A DNA stretch of 64,000 nt from Phycisphaerales bacterium (GCA_016710275.1 JADJXS010000001.1:3844001-3908000); one strand, 5' to 3'; shown: positions 1-10,258, counted from the stretch's first letter. Notes: generated by a model not told the origin, from the sequence alone. A program made the numbers and translations.

Positions 1-661
1 AGAACAGGAACTGCTCGATCGCCAGCTTCCGGGCCGCCTCGGCCGACCGCGGCGGGTTGGCGACGCGAATCTCGAGCTCCTCCGCGCCCACCGCGGCGAC
101 CTCGATGTCGAACGCCGCGCGCCAGTACCGCAACATCGCCACATGGTATTCCGCGGGAGGACACTCGTTGTAACCGCCGGTCTGGAGATACGCGGGGACC
201 TCCGTGCAGTCGCGCGTGGGTGCAAGCAGGAACAGGCACTTGTCGCGAGGCTTCATCTTGAACGCCGGCAACGCGGAGCGATCCAGACCCCAGGCAATTC
301 TCAGCGCCTCAGAGTGTGCAAGTGGCTCGACGGGCCAAGCACTCTTGTCGTCCTCGCGTTCCTGGACCGCGAGATCGAGCTCCTCTGCGCGCGCCTTCAA
401 CCAGTCTGAGACCGATATCCGCCCGGCGGCGTTGAGTATCTCGTCCACGGGTCGTCGCGGAAGTTCGGTACGCATCGCGTCGCCGAGGACGACCGGCCAG
501 AATCCACTCTCGTCGACAAGTTCACGCAGTGCGAGCCACACGGACAAGGCGTCCACCCCCGGGACGTTGAAGCACGGCAGTTTGAGTTCGTCAGGAAATG
601 TCGAGAGATCGGTGGCTTCGACGCCCGCGCGATCCAGTAGACGTCTCGCCGCTTCGACCAT
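1..661 (-). CDS. DUF4253 domain protein (C-terminus cut off by window edge)
   Basis: A minus-strand frame runs uninterrupted from an ATG at 659-661 off the left end of the window, giving 220 visible codons. The start has GGAGG eight bases upstream. The C-terminal part holds the block GGYNECPPAEYHVAMLRYW followed by an LEIRVANPP segment, which matches what I know of the DUF4253 family, whose members carry a GGWNxCP block and a late RPP segment. The biochemical role of DUF4253 is unknown; members are often found near immunity or SMI1-like genes. The frame stays open upstream of the chosen ATG as far as about 890, but that stretch does not look protein-like. The family call is fairly secure and the function is not. 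Confidence 0.75.
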   Translation of the reverse strand, partial: MVEAARRLLDRAGVEATDLSTFPDELKLPCFNVPGVDALSVWLALRELVDESGFWPVVLGDAMRTELPRRPVDEILNAAGRISVSDWLKARAEELDLAVQEREDDKSAWPVEPLAHSEALRIAWGLDRSALPAFKMKPRDKCLFLLAPTRDCTEVPAYLQTGGYNECPPAEYHVAMLRYWRAAFDIEVAAVGAEELEIRVANPPRSAEAARKLAIEQFLF

Positions 662-953
662 GACGCCGACCTCCGGACCTGCCCGGTGAGTCTCTTCGCC
701 ACCGACAGTGTCCGGCACAGGATGGAGGTACGTCAACACGGCGCACGGCTCGGCTCCTGCGCCAGGTGGATGGGCATTTCCGCATGAGCGGGTGCGAGAA
801 GGACTCTCGCACCAGAAGCACCAGCGACTCACTTCGTGAACAGGGCCGGCGGCGGACTCATCATCCGCGCGCCGGCCACTCGCTCTTGTTGCTCAGAATA
901 CGCAGTGCGCGATTCTGACTTCACTCGCAACTCTGCACTCGCCCCTCGTCACA

Positions 954-1026
954 GGCCTTAGTGCATGTGCCCGTGATGCCCGCCGCCCTTCTTCTCCTCC
1001 TTCTCCTCCTTGATCTCGCTGATCGC
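954..1026 (-). repeat. 73-bp direct repeat, left copy (duplicate of groL 3' end)
   Basis: These 73 bases are identical to 2276-2348, the true 3' end of groL. Read on the minus strand they encode the last 22 GroEL residues, ending GGGHHGHMH, plus the stop codon and four further bases. Identity stops abruptly at both ends. Upstream of the copy (up to about 1137) the frame stays open but codes for sequence not convincingly like GroEL. This is either an attachment-site-type duplication or the scar of a recombination event. Confidence 0.9.
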
Positions 1027-1275
1027 ATCCGCCAAGGTGACGTCCGCAAGGGTCAGGTAGTTTGCAGCGTTTGCCACGGGAGAATCTCTACGCACCCAGT
1101 CGGCCGCAATTCCCCACCGGAAAGCGACGCGCGGGGCCTAGAGCCTAAAGAGCACAACGCGCTGACGCACTGCGTCGGTGCCATTCGGGGCGGCTTCCTG
1201 CATTTGCACGCTGGCGCTCGGCACTCGGAAATCCCGCGCCGGAACGAGATTGCACGAGCGGTCCTTACAGCCAGG

Positions 1276-2193
1276 CTACGCGGTTCCGGCGACTGTTGTC
1301 TCGGATAACGCTAGGGCTTCTACCTCGCTTCTGAGGGCATCGACGAATCCAACCGCCATGTACACTTCGGGGTACTCAACCGTCGCCAGAATAACTTCCC
1401 CAAGCAACTCCTCCAGGAGCTCATGCGGTGCGCCAACGGCGTCATCAAGCGACCAACCTCGCTGCTGCATAGAGCAGTATGGTTGATACGAGTATGGATT
1501 GTTGCGGACACGGAGGTAGTCCAAGACCGCTTTTGTAAGGGCACCCTTATCCGCAAGAATGGCTAGAAACATGCGATAGACTGGGCTGTCGAATCCGTGT
1601 GTGCTCACGAACTTCCGGGCTATCTCGCGAAGAGCCTGCGGATCACGTGGATTTTCTGGCGTTGGCTTCCGATGGTAGCCGGGGCCAATCAACTCCATTA
1701 GTAACGGCTCACCAGCATTGCGTTTTGGCGTGGCATCTTTCGGCTCGTCGGCTCGCTCGACCAGCTGAATGTCAAATAGCTCGCCAAGCGCCAACAACAG
1801 CTCATCAAGACCGGTTCGCCGCGACAGATCACTTCCGGCGTGGATACCTTGGCACCATTGCGGAAGTTCGCATGGCTCGATGATGAACGGAATGATGAAG
1901 CTCCTATCGCCGGGCCGCAGCAAGCTCGCATCTAATGCGAGCTTCACTTCGCGCTGCCGGTAACCAACATCCTCGAATTGAGGGCGCAGTAGAACCACGA
2001 CTGCGTCGGCCTGCGAAACGGCCTTCTCTATGCATACGTCAATCTTGTCGCCTAGTTTAAGGCACTTTTTGTCAAGCCATGCGTTGATTCCGTTTCGGTT
2101 AAGCAGGTCAAACAACTGTGTCGCAATTGCTATGTCCTGCTTACAGTAGCAAATGAACGCTCGTGGCGGAGCGGAACTGCCGCGCGTTATCAT
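1276..2193 (-). CDS. TIR-domain protein with uncharacterised C-terminal region
   Basis: The 305-residue product opens with a TIR domain at about residues 11-145. Visible hallmarks are the betaA motif AFICYCKQD (12-20), the BB-loop region AWLDKKCLKLGD (38-49), the strand AVVVLL (64-69) and a Glu at residue 82 in YRQREVKLALD, the usual place of the NADase catalytic Glu. Bacterial TIR proteins commonly consume or cyclise NAD+ in antiphage defence. Residues 160-305 match no domain I know and end in a Glu/Leu-rich helical stretch. No partner sensor gene lies beside it. The gene is visibly richer in A/T than its neighbours (about 44% G+C over 2041-2160 by my count) and sits between two copies of the groL 3' end, which suggests horizontal acquisition. 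Confidence 0.85.
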   Translation of the reverse strand: MITRGSSAPPRAFICYCKQDIAIATQLFDLLNRNGINAWLDKKCLKLGDKIDVCIEKAVSQADAVVVLLRPQFEDVGYRQREVKLALDASLLRPGDRSFIIPFIIEPCELPQWCQGIHAGSDLSRRTGLDELLLALGELFDIQLVERADEPKDATPKRNAGEPLLMELIGPGYHRKPTPENPRDPQALREIARKFVSTHGFDSPVYRMFLAILADKGALTKAVLDYLRVRNNPYSYQPYCSMQQRGWSLDDAVGAPHELLEELLGEVILATVEYPEVYMAVGFVDALRSEVEALALSETTVAGTA

Positions 2194-2207
2194 GCCATTC
2201 TCACAAT

Positions 2208-2242
2208 GAGCGGCTGTGCGAGCGTCGCTCGCACAGCCGCTC
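2208..2242 (-). terminator. Perfect 16-bp hairpin downstream of groL
   Basis: Arms GAGCGGCTGTGCGAGC (2208-2223) and GCTCGCACAGCCGCTC (2227-2242) are perfectly complementary around a 3-base loop. The hairpin begins 38 bases past the groL stop and sits just before the TIR start codon. No T-tract follows, so it may be a Rho-assisted terminator or an mRNA 3' stabiliser. Confidence 0.6.
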
Positions 2243-2279
2243 TAGAAATCGTCACACCGACCTGAAGTGCCGCCGGGCC

Positions 2280-3908
<1,629 letters not shown>

Positions 3909-4292
3909 TGCTTGCATCTCCCTGAATGAGGCCGACGTTCGCCGCCGGCCGATTGGCACCCGTCATTGCCCGGCTCGGGCGCTGCACAACCCGCCGCACC
4001 CGCGGCCGATCGGAGCGCCCCTCGCGAGCGCAAGGCCGGGCCAAGCGGCCCGATGTCTGCGACCTGCGCGCAGAACGCCTCTGCCCCGATGAAATATCAC
4101 GCCGCGTGCCACCCCCCGACGACCGCCGCACAATTGATAAACCACGCAATTTCAGACACTTGAGCGCCGCGACGGAATCGAGAGAATGGGGTTACGACCC
4201 GGCCCCGCTGTCAATCTGGCAGCCCGGTTTGGCACCCCACGCCGCCCGCGGGCGGCCCCTTTGCTCAGACGGCGTCACGCAAGTCAGCAACT
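3909..4292. other. Intergenic region upstream of groL
   Basis: This 384-base gap separates the groL start from the stop of the binding-protein gene. I see no protein-like frame and no CIRCE inverted repeat (TTAGCACTC/GAGTGCTAA). It holds only the promoter candidate listed separately. Confidence 0.6.
4186..4214 (-). promoter_or_regulatory. Candidate heat-shock-like promoter for groL
   Basis: On the minus strand TTGACA (4209-4214) is followed after 17 bases by CCCCAT (4186-4191). The first matches a sigma-70 -35 element and the second matches the -10 of sigma-32 promoters. The implied leader to the groL ATG would be long, about 270 bases, so this is tentative. Confidence 0.3.
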
Positions 4293-5234
4293 TCAGGTCA
4301 CGCGAATCGGCGGGATCACGCCGGCCGGAGCCGGATGCGCCCGGCCATTGAGCGTGTGCGCCAGCATCTCCAGCGCATCAATCAGCCGCGGCCCGGGTCG
4401 GCTGAAGTACGCATTCCCGTCAAACACGAACACCCGCCCCTCCCGCACACTACGCAGCCCCGCCACCGGCGGCTGCGCCAGAAACGCCGGCACCTCGCGA
4501 AGCGTCCGCAGCGCGTCGAACCCGCAGCACGCGATCACAAGATCATCCGGATCGGCCGCGACCAGCTCGCTCAACTCAACTCGCCGCGACCGCTCCCCCG
4601 CCTTCGCCAGCGGCTCCACCCCACCGGCCAGCGCCACCAGCTCCGGCGTCCAATGCCCCGATGAAAACGGCGGATCAAGCCACTCCAGCACCGCCACCCG
4701 CCGGGTCGCCGCCGGCCGAGCGGTGCCGCACGGATAACGACCCGCCGCGAGAGTTCGTTCCCGGACGCGCTCCATCCGCGCTTCGAGCGCAGCGGCCAGC
4801 GCCCGACCACGAACCTCGGCGTCGGCCGCCTCTCCGATCGTGCGGATCGACTCAAGTACGTCGCCCAGCGTGGTCGGCTCCAGCACCAGCACGCGCGGCG
4901 GATGGGCGAAATTCGCCGCAACTTGTCGCACATCGTCGCCCGAAACCGCGCAAACCCGACAAAGCGTCTGCGTGATGATCAGGTCCGGAGCGAGCGACCG
5001 CAGCAGATCCGCGTCGAGGGTGTAGAGCGATTGGCCGGTGGCGAGCTGATCACGAACCTGCGCGTCGATCTCGCTGCCCGAGGCCTCACTGCGGACCCGT
5101 GCGCCGGTCACGCGCGGCTTGTCGCGCACCGCTGCGGGATGATCGCATTCGGCGGAAACGGCGACAAGCTGATCCGTCAGGCCGATGGCACAGACGATTT
5201 CGGTGGCGCTGGGCAGCAGAGAGACAATCCGCAA
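4293..5234 (-). CDS. Cobalamin-binding-type (BtuF-like) periplasmic-binding-fold protein
   Basis: The 313-residue product belongs to the BtuF/FepB binding-protein fold. It shows the family opening RIVSLLPSATEIVCAIG, then SAECDHP, the LAPDLIITQTLC segment and the C-terminal VFVFDGNAYFSRPGPRL. These proteins bind corrinoids or metal chelates for an ABC importer. Translation probably starts at a TTG (5232-5234) with GGGAG six bases upstream. No signal peptide is evident with this start, as in many soluble-looking COG0614 members, and no permease or ATPase lies nearby. It is 15 bases downstream of the secreted low-complexity gene, so the two are probably co-transcribed. Confidence 0.85.
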   Translation of the reverse strand: MRIVSLLPSATEIVCAIGLTDQLVAVSAECDHPAAVRDKPRVTGARVRSEASGSEIDAQVRDQLATGQSLYTLDADLLRSLAPDLIITQTLCRVCAVSGDDVRQVAANFAHPPRVLVLEPTTLGDVLESIRTIGEAADAEVRGRALAAALEARMERVRERTLAAGRYPCGTARPAATRRVAVLEWLDPPFSSGHWTPELVALAGGVEPLAKAGERSRRVELSELVAADPDDLVIACCGFDALRTLREVPAFLAQPPVAGLRSVREGRVFVFDGNAYFSRPGPRLIDALEMLAHTLNGRAHPAPAGVIPPIRVT

Positions 5235-5249
5235 GCGGCGCTCCCGATC

Positions 5250-6383
5250 TCAGCGGCCGCGCGTGCGATCGGCCAGGGCTTCCAGCAACGTGCCGCCGAC
5301 GACCGTGGCTCGCGAGCCGCGCACCCGCACGACCACGCACGCCGGCTCGGCCACCCAACCGCCGGTCGCCTCCGGCGTCAGCAGCAGCGCCCGATCACCC
5401 GGCAGCATCCACTCGCCCGCGAAGGGCACGAATTCGTACACCGACCGTCGATCCAGCAGCGGCGTTGCGCCGACGCGCACGCCGGAAATCTCCGAGCGCG
5501 GCAACTGGCGCAGCCACTGGCCCACCTGTGCACCGGGGATCAGCGGCGCCGGCTCCGGCACCCGTCCGGGCGCCGCCGGCGCGGGATCCAGGAGCGGCTG
5601 GTAGCCGGTGGCGTCGATCAGGCGCACCGCGGTCGTTTCGTTCCCGGATGCGACGGCCAGCGCGAACTCGATCGCGCAACGCAGCGCAGTTTCGTCAACG
5701 GTGAGGCGGCGCGAGCGGATCGCGGAGATCCGTTGCAGCGCTTCGCCAAGCGGGACGCTCGTAAGATCATGCGCCGGCTGCGCCGCCGGCACTTCGACCA
5801 CGGGCTGCGTGGCGGGGGCGGATGCCGGCGGCCGAGCGGCTCGGCGGGTCGGCTGTTTCGGTGTCGGGGGTTTCTTCGCCGGCGCCTTGCCGGCCGGTTT
5901 GGCAGCGGGCTTTGCGGCCGGCTTTGCAGCCGGCTTGGCGGCCGGCTTGTCCGATGGCTTTGCCGCGGGCTTGTCAGGTGGCTTGGCGGATTGCGCGTCA
6001 ACCCGCTGCGGCAGATCGGAGCCGAGAGTGAGTGGATCAGTCGAAGTGCGCCTATGCTCCGTAATACCAGTAAGGGGGGCGATCGGCACGCTGCGCGCGT
6101 GAGAGTGATGCGTTGGGGCCAGCCGCGCGGCGCCGTCTGTCGCGATTTGCTCGATGCCGCCCCGGATACACCCGACCGCTACCGGTGCATCCAAAGACGC
6201 AAGTACGCGACAATCCGCGCCACCATGCGCCAAGCCGCGCACATCGGCGCCAATTGCCGCCATCGCTGACCCGACGAACGCAATCAGGATGGACGCGGCC
6301 GCCGGCAGCCCACTCGAGCCCAGCCGCGACAGGACAGAACGAGTGATGGGGAATGAGGCGAAGATCGCACGCGCGCCGGTCAT
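5250..6383 (-). CDS. Secreted protein with Lys/Pro/Ala tandem-repeat linker, unknown function
   Basis: I do not recognise this 377-residue protein. A hydrophobic stretch near residues 25-45 (AAASILIAFVGSAMAAIG) may be a signal peptide or anchor. Residues 130-185 are a low-complexity linker built from AAKP and DKPAAKP units, of the kind seen in cell-wall-spanning linkers. The remaining C-terminal half has short beta-rich stretches (VVVRVRGSRATVVGG) and no known motif. The ATG at 6383 has GGAGG seven bases upstream. The gene ends 15 bases before the binding-protein start, so the pair is probably an operon. Confidence 0.6.
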   Translation of the reverse strand: MTGARAIFASFPITRSVLSRLGSSGLPAAASILIAFVGSAMAAIGADVRGLAHGGADCRVLASLDAPVAVGCIRGGIEQIATDGAARLAPTHHSHARSVPIAPLTGITEHRRTSTDPLTLGSDLPQRVDAQSAKPPDKPAAKPSDKPAAKPAAKPAAKPAAKPAGKAPAKKPPTPKQPTRRAARPPASAPATQPVVEVPAAQPAHDLTSVPLGEALQRISAIRSRRLTVDETALRCAIEFALAVASGNETTAVRLIDATGYQPLLDPAPAAPGRVPEPAPLIPGAQVGQWLRQLPRSEISGVRVGATPLLDRRSVYEFVPFAGEWMLPGDRALLLTPEATGGWVAEPACVVVRVRGSRATVVGGTLLEALADRTRGR

Positions 6384-6468
6384 CAGGCATCCTCCGTGAA
6401 CGCCTACGACGTGGCACGATACCCGCCGACCAGCCGCCGCTCCAGCGCGGCGGGGCGCAACCGCCGAA

Positions 6469-6783
6469 TCAGCCGCGGATGGATGCGATCTTCACGCGGA
6501 GCATCTTCTGGCGATGGCCCCACTTCTTGCGGAAGCCCTTGCGGCGGCGATGCTTCATGCCGACGACTTTGCGGGTCTTCAATTCGGCCAGAACCAGCGC
6601 GGTCACGCTGGCGCCGGAAATCAGCGGCGCACCGATCTTCGGGCCGCCGTCCGTTCCGATCAGCAGCACGCGATCGAAGGTGATCTCCTTCGCGTCGCCG
6701 CGATCGGGCCGCCGCTCGATAAGCAGCTCATCCCCCTCGGAGACCTTGTACTGCTTGCCGCCGTCTTCAATGACTGCGTACAC
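6469..6783 (-). CDS. rplU: 50S ribosomal protein L21
   Basis: The 104-residue product is L21, which binds 23S rRNA in the large subunit. Evidence is the opening YAVIEDGGKQYKVSEGD and the late motif KVVGMKHRRRKGFRKKWGHR. The start is a GTG at 6781-6783 with AAGGAG five bases upstream; the frame extends further but the extra residues are not L21-like. L27 (rpmA), the usual partner, does not follow. Instead the gene lies downstream of rpsG on the same strand, 168 bases away. Confidence 0.97.
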   Translation of the reverse strand: MYAVIEDGGKQYKVSEGDELLIERRPDRGDAKEITFDRVLLIGTDGGPKIGAPLISGASVTALVLAELKTRKVVGMKHRRRKGFRKKWGHRQKMLRVKIASIRG

Positions 6784-6951
6784 AATCGCTCCTTGCCGCC
6801 GCGGAAACTCACCGGCGGATCGGGTGCTGCGCCTCGGACGCCGCCCGGGCAATCCCAGGCTGTTCTGCGCGTCATTCGAGCGCGTGGGCCGCGTTCCATT
6901 TGCGGAGGGCCGCTATGGGCCGATCCGCGGAAGGTCGCGGCCGAAACTTCG

Positions 6952-7431
6952 TTACCAGGCGTAGTGAGCGAAGGCCTTGTTGGCATCCGCCATGCGGTGC
7001 ACGTCCTCGCGCTTCTTGATCGAATCGCCCTCACCGCGGAACGCCATCATCAATTCTTCGGCGAGGCGCTTGGCCATTTCCCCGCTGCCGCGCTTGCCGC
7101 GCGTGGCCTCCAGCACCCAGCGAATCGCCAGCGATTGGCGGCGGCGCTGCCCGACCTGCATCGGCACCTGGTAGTTCGCACCGCCGACGCGCTTGGAGCG
7201 CACCTCGACGGCCGGCTTGATGTTTTCCAGCGCCGTCTCAAATACCTCGTTGGGCGGAGCGTCCTTCACCTTCGACGCGATGATGTCCATCGCGTCGTAG
7301 AACAGCCGCTGCGCGACCGACTTCTTACCGTCGAGCATCAGGCAGTTGATGAACTTCGAGCAAAGGCGGCTGTTGTAGCGCGGGTCGCCCTTGAGTTGCG
7401 TGGCCGATGCAGTGAATCTCTTGAACGCCAT
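6952..7431 (-). CDS. rpsG: 30S ribosomal protein S7
   Basis: The 159-residue product is S7, which organises the 3' major domain of 16S rRNA. It contains FINCLMLDGKKSVAQ, the RSKRVGGANYQVP block and a C-terminal HRMADANKAFAHYAW, so it is full length. The ATG at 7431 is preceded by GGAG; upstream in-frame residues are not S7-like. It follows rpsL as in str operons, but fusA and tuf are not downstream. Confidence 0.97.
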   Translation of the reverse strand: MAFKRFTASATQLKGDPRYNSRLCSKFINCLMLDGKKSVAQRLFYDAMDIIASKVKDAPPNEVFETALENIKPAVEVRSKRVGGANYQVPMQVGQRRRQSLAIRWVLEATRGKRGSGEMAKRLAEELMMAFRGEGDSIKKREDVHRMADANKAFAHYAW

Positions 7432-7578
7432 TGCTCTGCTGCTCCATCGCCGGCGATGCACCCGACCCGCGGATCCACCCGCGATCGACCGCCGGACCGC
7501 TGACTCGCCTTCCACAGCCGCCCACCCGCCCTCGCACTCCGGACGCTCCGGCGCGGGTTGCGGATCGGCCGCTCGCGA

Positions 7579-7971
7579 TTATTTCTTCCTGCGCTTCACG
7601 CCGTACTTGCTGCGGCTGCGATTGCGCTCCTTGCCTTCCTTGTCCTTGCCGCAGCCGGCGCAGTCCAACTGACCGCGCACGATGTGGTAGCGAACGCCCG
7701 GCAGGTCGCGCACTCGGCCGCCGCGAATCAGCACGCGCGAGTGCTCCTGCAGGTTGTGATCGATTCCCGGAATGTACGCCGTCACCTCGCGTCCGTTGCT
7801 CAGGCGCACACGGGCCACCTTGCGGATCGCGGAGTTGGGCTTCTTCGGCGTCTGCGTCTTGACGATCAGACACACGCCCGCCTTGAACGGGCTTTTGTCC
7901 AGATCGCGGACCTTCGACTTGGCGGGAAACGGCCGCCGCGGTCGGCGCACAAGCTGATTAATCGTCGGCAT
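7579..7971 (-). CDS. rpsL: 30S ribosomal protein S12 with Arg at the streptomycin-linked position 88
   Basis: The 130-residue product is S12, part of the decoding centre. It holds PKKPNSAIRKVARVRL (Lys43 conserved) and LIRGGRVRDLPGVRYH. In the E. coli protein the latter reads GGRVKDLPG with Lys88; here residue 88 is Arg (codon CGC). Lys-to-Arg at this site is a known streptomycin-resistance substitution. The C-terminal region is about six residues longer than in E. coli and carries two extra Cys in LDCAGCGKDKEG. The ATG at 7971 has GAGG close upstream. It heads the rpsL-rpsG pair behind the extended -10 promoter at 8049-8057. Confidence 0.98.
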   Translation of the reverse strand: MPTINQLVRRPRRPFPAKSKVRDLDKSPFKAGVCLIVKTQTPKKPNSAIRKVARVRLSNGREVTAYIPGIDHNLQEHSRVLIRGGRVRDLPGVRYHIVRGQLDCAGCGKDKEGKERNRSRSKYGVKRRKK

Positions 7972-8048
7972 CGGTGCCTCGTGTTGCGAACATCCCGATG
8001 AAACGGGCTACCTCACCGGCGGACGCCCGGCCGGCCGGCGAGCCGCGT

Positions 8049-8057
8049 AGTATAACA
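8049..8057 (-). promoter_or_regulatory. Extended -10 promoter for rpsL-rpsG
   Basis: The minus strand reads TGTTATACT, an extended -10 (TGnTATAAT type) with one mismatch. It would give a leader of about 70 bases before the rpsL ATG. No good -35 element is visible, which is normal for extended -10 promoters. Confidence 0.6.
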
Positions 8058-8203
8058 CGACCCGGGCGATGGGAAAGGGGGGCCGGCGACACCATTCAGC
8101 GAATTACATCCGGCCGAAATCGGCCCAGTCAATCCGCCGTAACCGGTTGCAATTGGGAGTGTTGCAGGATCCGCGGGTACCGACACCATCCCGGGCTGCC
8201 CGG

Positions 8204-9877
8204 CTATTCCACGAGCAGCGGGAAACTCTCAGACCCGAAACTCGCCTGCGCCCCGGCAATCGACTTACATTGATCGGGCGCGGCCCGGAAGATCGCCAGC
8301 CGGGCCGGGAACTGACCGTCCGCCTTCCACGCCGCCCCCGACAGCGTGCCCATCGCCGACAACGAGGCCGCCAACTGCGCCGATGTGAACTGGCGGCGAA
8401 TTTCGAGGAGCAGCTCCGTCCCTACGCCGGCATCCACGCAGATCACGCCCGTGCGAGCATTCCGCTCCCGGAGGCGTTGAAGAAGTGCGGGGGCGCCGTC
8501 AAACGACAGCAGGTCATAACCGCTGCCGGTCTGCGCCCGGGCGAGAATCACCCCCCACACCCGGTCGCCATCCTTCACGAGTTCGATCACGGCGTCATAG
8601 CTGGCGCTGACGATCTGCCCGCCGCCGCTCGACGTGACCGTCGTGGCGCGATTCTCATTCGGCAGATTTCCCGGCAGCAATTCAATCGTCGAAGCACCGG
8701 CCGCGACGACTCCCGCGGCGCGCGCTTTGCGCGCCTGGATCGCCTGCAGCAGCGCCAATGGGGGCTGCTGGAAGTCGATCAACTGCGGCTCGCTGTACGC
8801 CACCCACGGCTCCGTGATGGCCGCCAGTTCCGGCACTTCCGCGCGGTCCGCCCGCACACCCAGATACCAATCCAGCCATTGGGCGACGGCCGCATTCTTA
8901 TCCTGCTCGGCCCGATCCCGTCGCCCGATCAGTCTTGCGAGCTGCGCGCCGCGCGAGGAGCCGGGGCCGGCGATATCCCGTGATACCTGCGCCGCCAGCG
9001 CGTTGGGCGGCGGGGGCGGCGGAGCTGCCATCGGCCGGATCACTCTCCCGGATACCGCCGACGGAAGCTGAATATCGAGCGGCCACCACGCTTCCGCCGA
9101 CGGCCCCTTCGAAGCGACAACCGTCAGCGACAACGCGTACTCGCCCGCCTGTTCGGGAATGGCCAACAACAAATCGATCGGCTCAAGCGACGCCGCGTCT
9201 CGCTGGTCTGCGGCGCTGGCCGCGGCGGTTCCGCCGGGGCCGGTCGCGGTCAGAGTGAACGAAAGCTGCGCGGTCTCCGGCGGGATTGACACGTCGGCAT
9301 CCGCCCAGCCCGGCTCCAGGCGCACCCGCAGCGGCTCAGCGCCGGCCGTCATCTGAAACGGGGCATCCGATAGTGCGCGGCCATCGACGGTCAGCGCCGG
9401 AACGCGCAACGCGGGTTTGAGCGTGTTCAACCCGCCCAGCGCCGATGCACGTCCCGCAGCCGATTTTCGGAGTTCCTCCCCTCCGGCAGCGTCGAGAACA
9501 GAGCCGCCGGCGGCGAGCGCGTCATTCCATGCGGCCAGCCAGGTCAGCCGCTCGCGCAGCAGGACAGGCGTTGCCAGCTTTTCGGCCGGGCAGGCGTCAT
9601 CGATCTCCGCCAGCAGCCACGATGCGCGGTCCGCGCGCGCGGAGAGCGCTCCACTGATCGCTACCAGCTCAGCAGGCGACGGCGATGCAATGCCGCGTCG
9701 TTCGGCCGTCAGAGCGGCCAACTCATCGGGGTGGGCGGCTGCGCGGGGCTGCGGACGCGGGGAGGGTCGCTCCTGCGCCGCCGCTTGCGGGAACGAGAGG
9801 AACAGGGACGCCGACAAAACGACGGCAGCGCCCGCGCGCAGCACTGATTGAGGGCGCCGGGCGTCGGCGGGAATCAC
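8204..9877 (-). CDS. Secreted protein of unknown function
   Basis: I do not recognise this 557-residue protein. Residues 14-35 form a signal peptide (hydrophobic VVLSASLFLSF, then an Ala-rich AAAQ cleavage-like site). The middle contains a segment like an immunoglobulin-type beta domain (LSFTLTATGPGGTAA, then EYALSLTVVASKG) and a run of seven prolines near residue 285. The C-terminal third alternates strands and helices (VIELVKDGDRVWGVILARA; ARTGVICVDAGVGTELLLEI). The start is a GTG overlapping the stop of the upstream lipoprotein gene as GTGA, so translation is probably coupled. It is the last gene of the envelope train that begins near 13757. Confidence 0.6.
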   Translation of the reverse strand: MIPADARRPQSVLRAGAAVVLSASLFLSFPQAAAQERPSPRPQPRAAAHPDELAALTAERRGIASPSPAELVAISGALSARADRASWLLAEIDDACPAEKLATPVLLRERLTWLAAWNDALAAGGSVLDAAGGEELRKSAAGRASALGGLNTLKPALRVPALTVDGRALSDAPFQMTAGAEPLRVRLEPGWADADVSIPPETAQLSFTLTATGPGGTAAASAADQRDAASLEPIDLLLAIPEQAGEYALSLTVVASKGPSAEAWWPLDIQLPSAVSGRVIRPMAAPPPPPPNALAAQVSRDIAGPGSSRGAQLARLIGRRDRAEQDKNAAVAQWLDWYLGVRADRAEVPELAAITEPWVAYSEPQLIDFQQPPLALLQAIQARKARAAGVVAAGASTIELLPGNLPNENRATTVTSSGGGQIVSASYDAVIELVKDGDRVWGVILARAQTGSGYDLLSFDGAPALLQRLRERNARTGVICVDAGVGTELLLEIRRQFTSAQLAASLSAMGTLSGAAWKADGQFPARLAIFRAAPDQCKSIAGAQASFGSESFPLLVE

Positions 9878-10119
9878 GGCCGGCCGCCGCGCGGCTGGTC
9901 GACGGTGCTGCTGCCGCGGCCGTAGTCGGGTCGCGGTGCGGGAGAGGATGAGCCGCGCTCCTTTTCCAGCTCGCGCTCAGCGCGTACGGCGTCGTCATGA
10001 GCCATCGTCTCGGCCGGGTCGGCGCGTCCGCTCGAATGGTCCTTGTCGTTCGAAGACGCGCACCCCACCCCGCACAGCGCGGCTGCGCAGATCGCCACGA
10101 AAGATAGAACGGCTTTCAT
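9874..10119 (-). CDS. Small lipoprotein of unknown function
   Basis: The 81-residue product has a short lipoprotein signal (MKAVLSFVAICAAALCGVGC), with a Cys lipobox at about residue 20. The rest is charged and Gly/Arg/Pro-rich with no known domain. The ATG at 10119 has GGAGG about ten bases upstream. An earlier in-frame codon adds 30 residues that would spoil the signal. Its stop overlaps the next gene start (GTGA). It probably anchors to a membrane in the same envelope pathway as its neighbours. Confidence 0.65.
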   Translation of the reverse strand: MKAVLSFVAICAAALCGVGCASSNDKDHSSGRADPAETMAHDDAVRAERELEKERGSSSPAPRPDYGRGSSTVDQPRGGRP

Positions 10120-10258
10120 GCGGATAAGCCCTCCGACGGAAAGCAGCCACCGAAGCCGGACCCGCGGTGTCCGCAAGGCGGACCACATCGGACGGACCGG
10201 TCCGTTCACCGGCCGTGGAAGCAGCCCGGCCGGCGAGACCTTCGCGAACCTGGCGAAC

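Noticed and set aside
3909..4292. CIRCE operator or groES upstream of groL
   Set aside because: No TTAGCACTC/GAGTGCTAA repeat and no small chaperonin frame is present.
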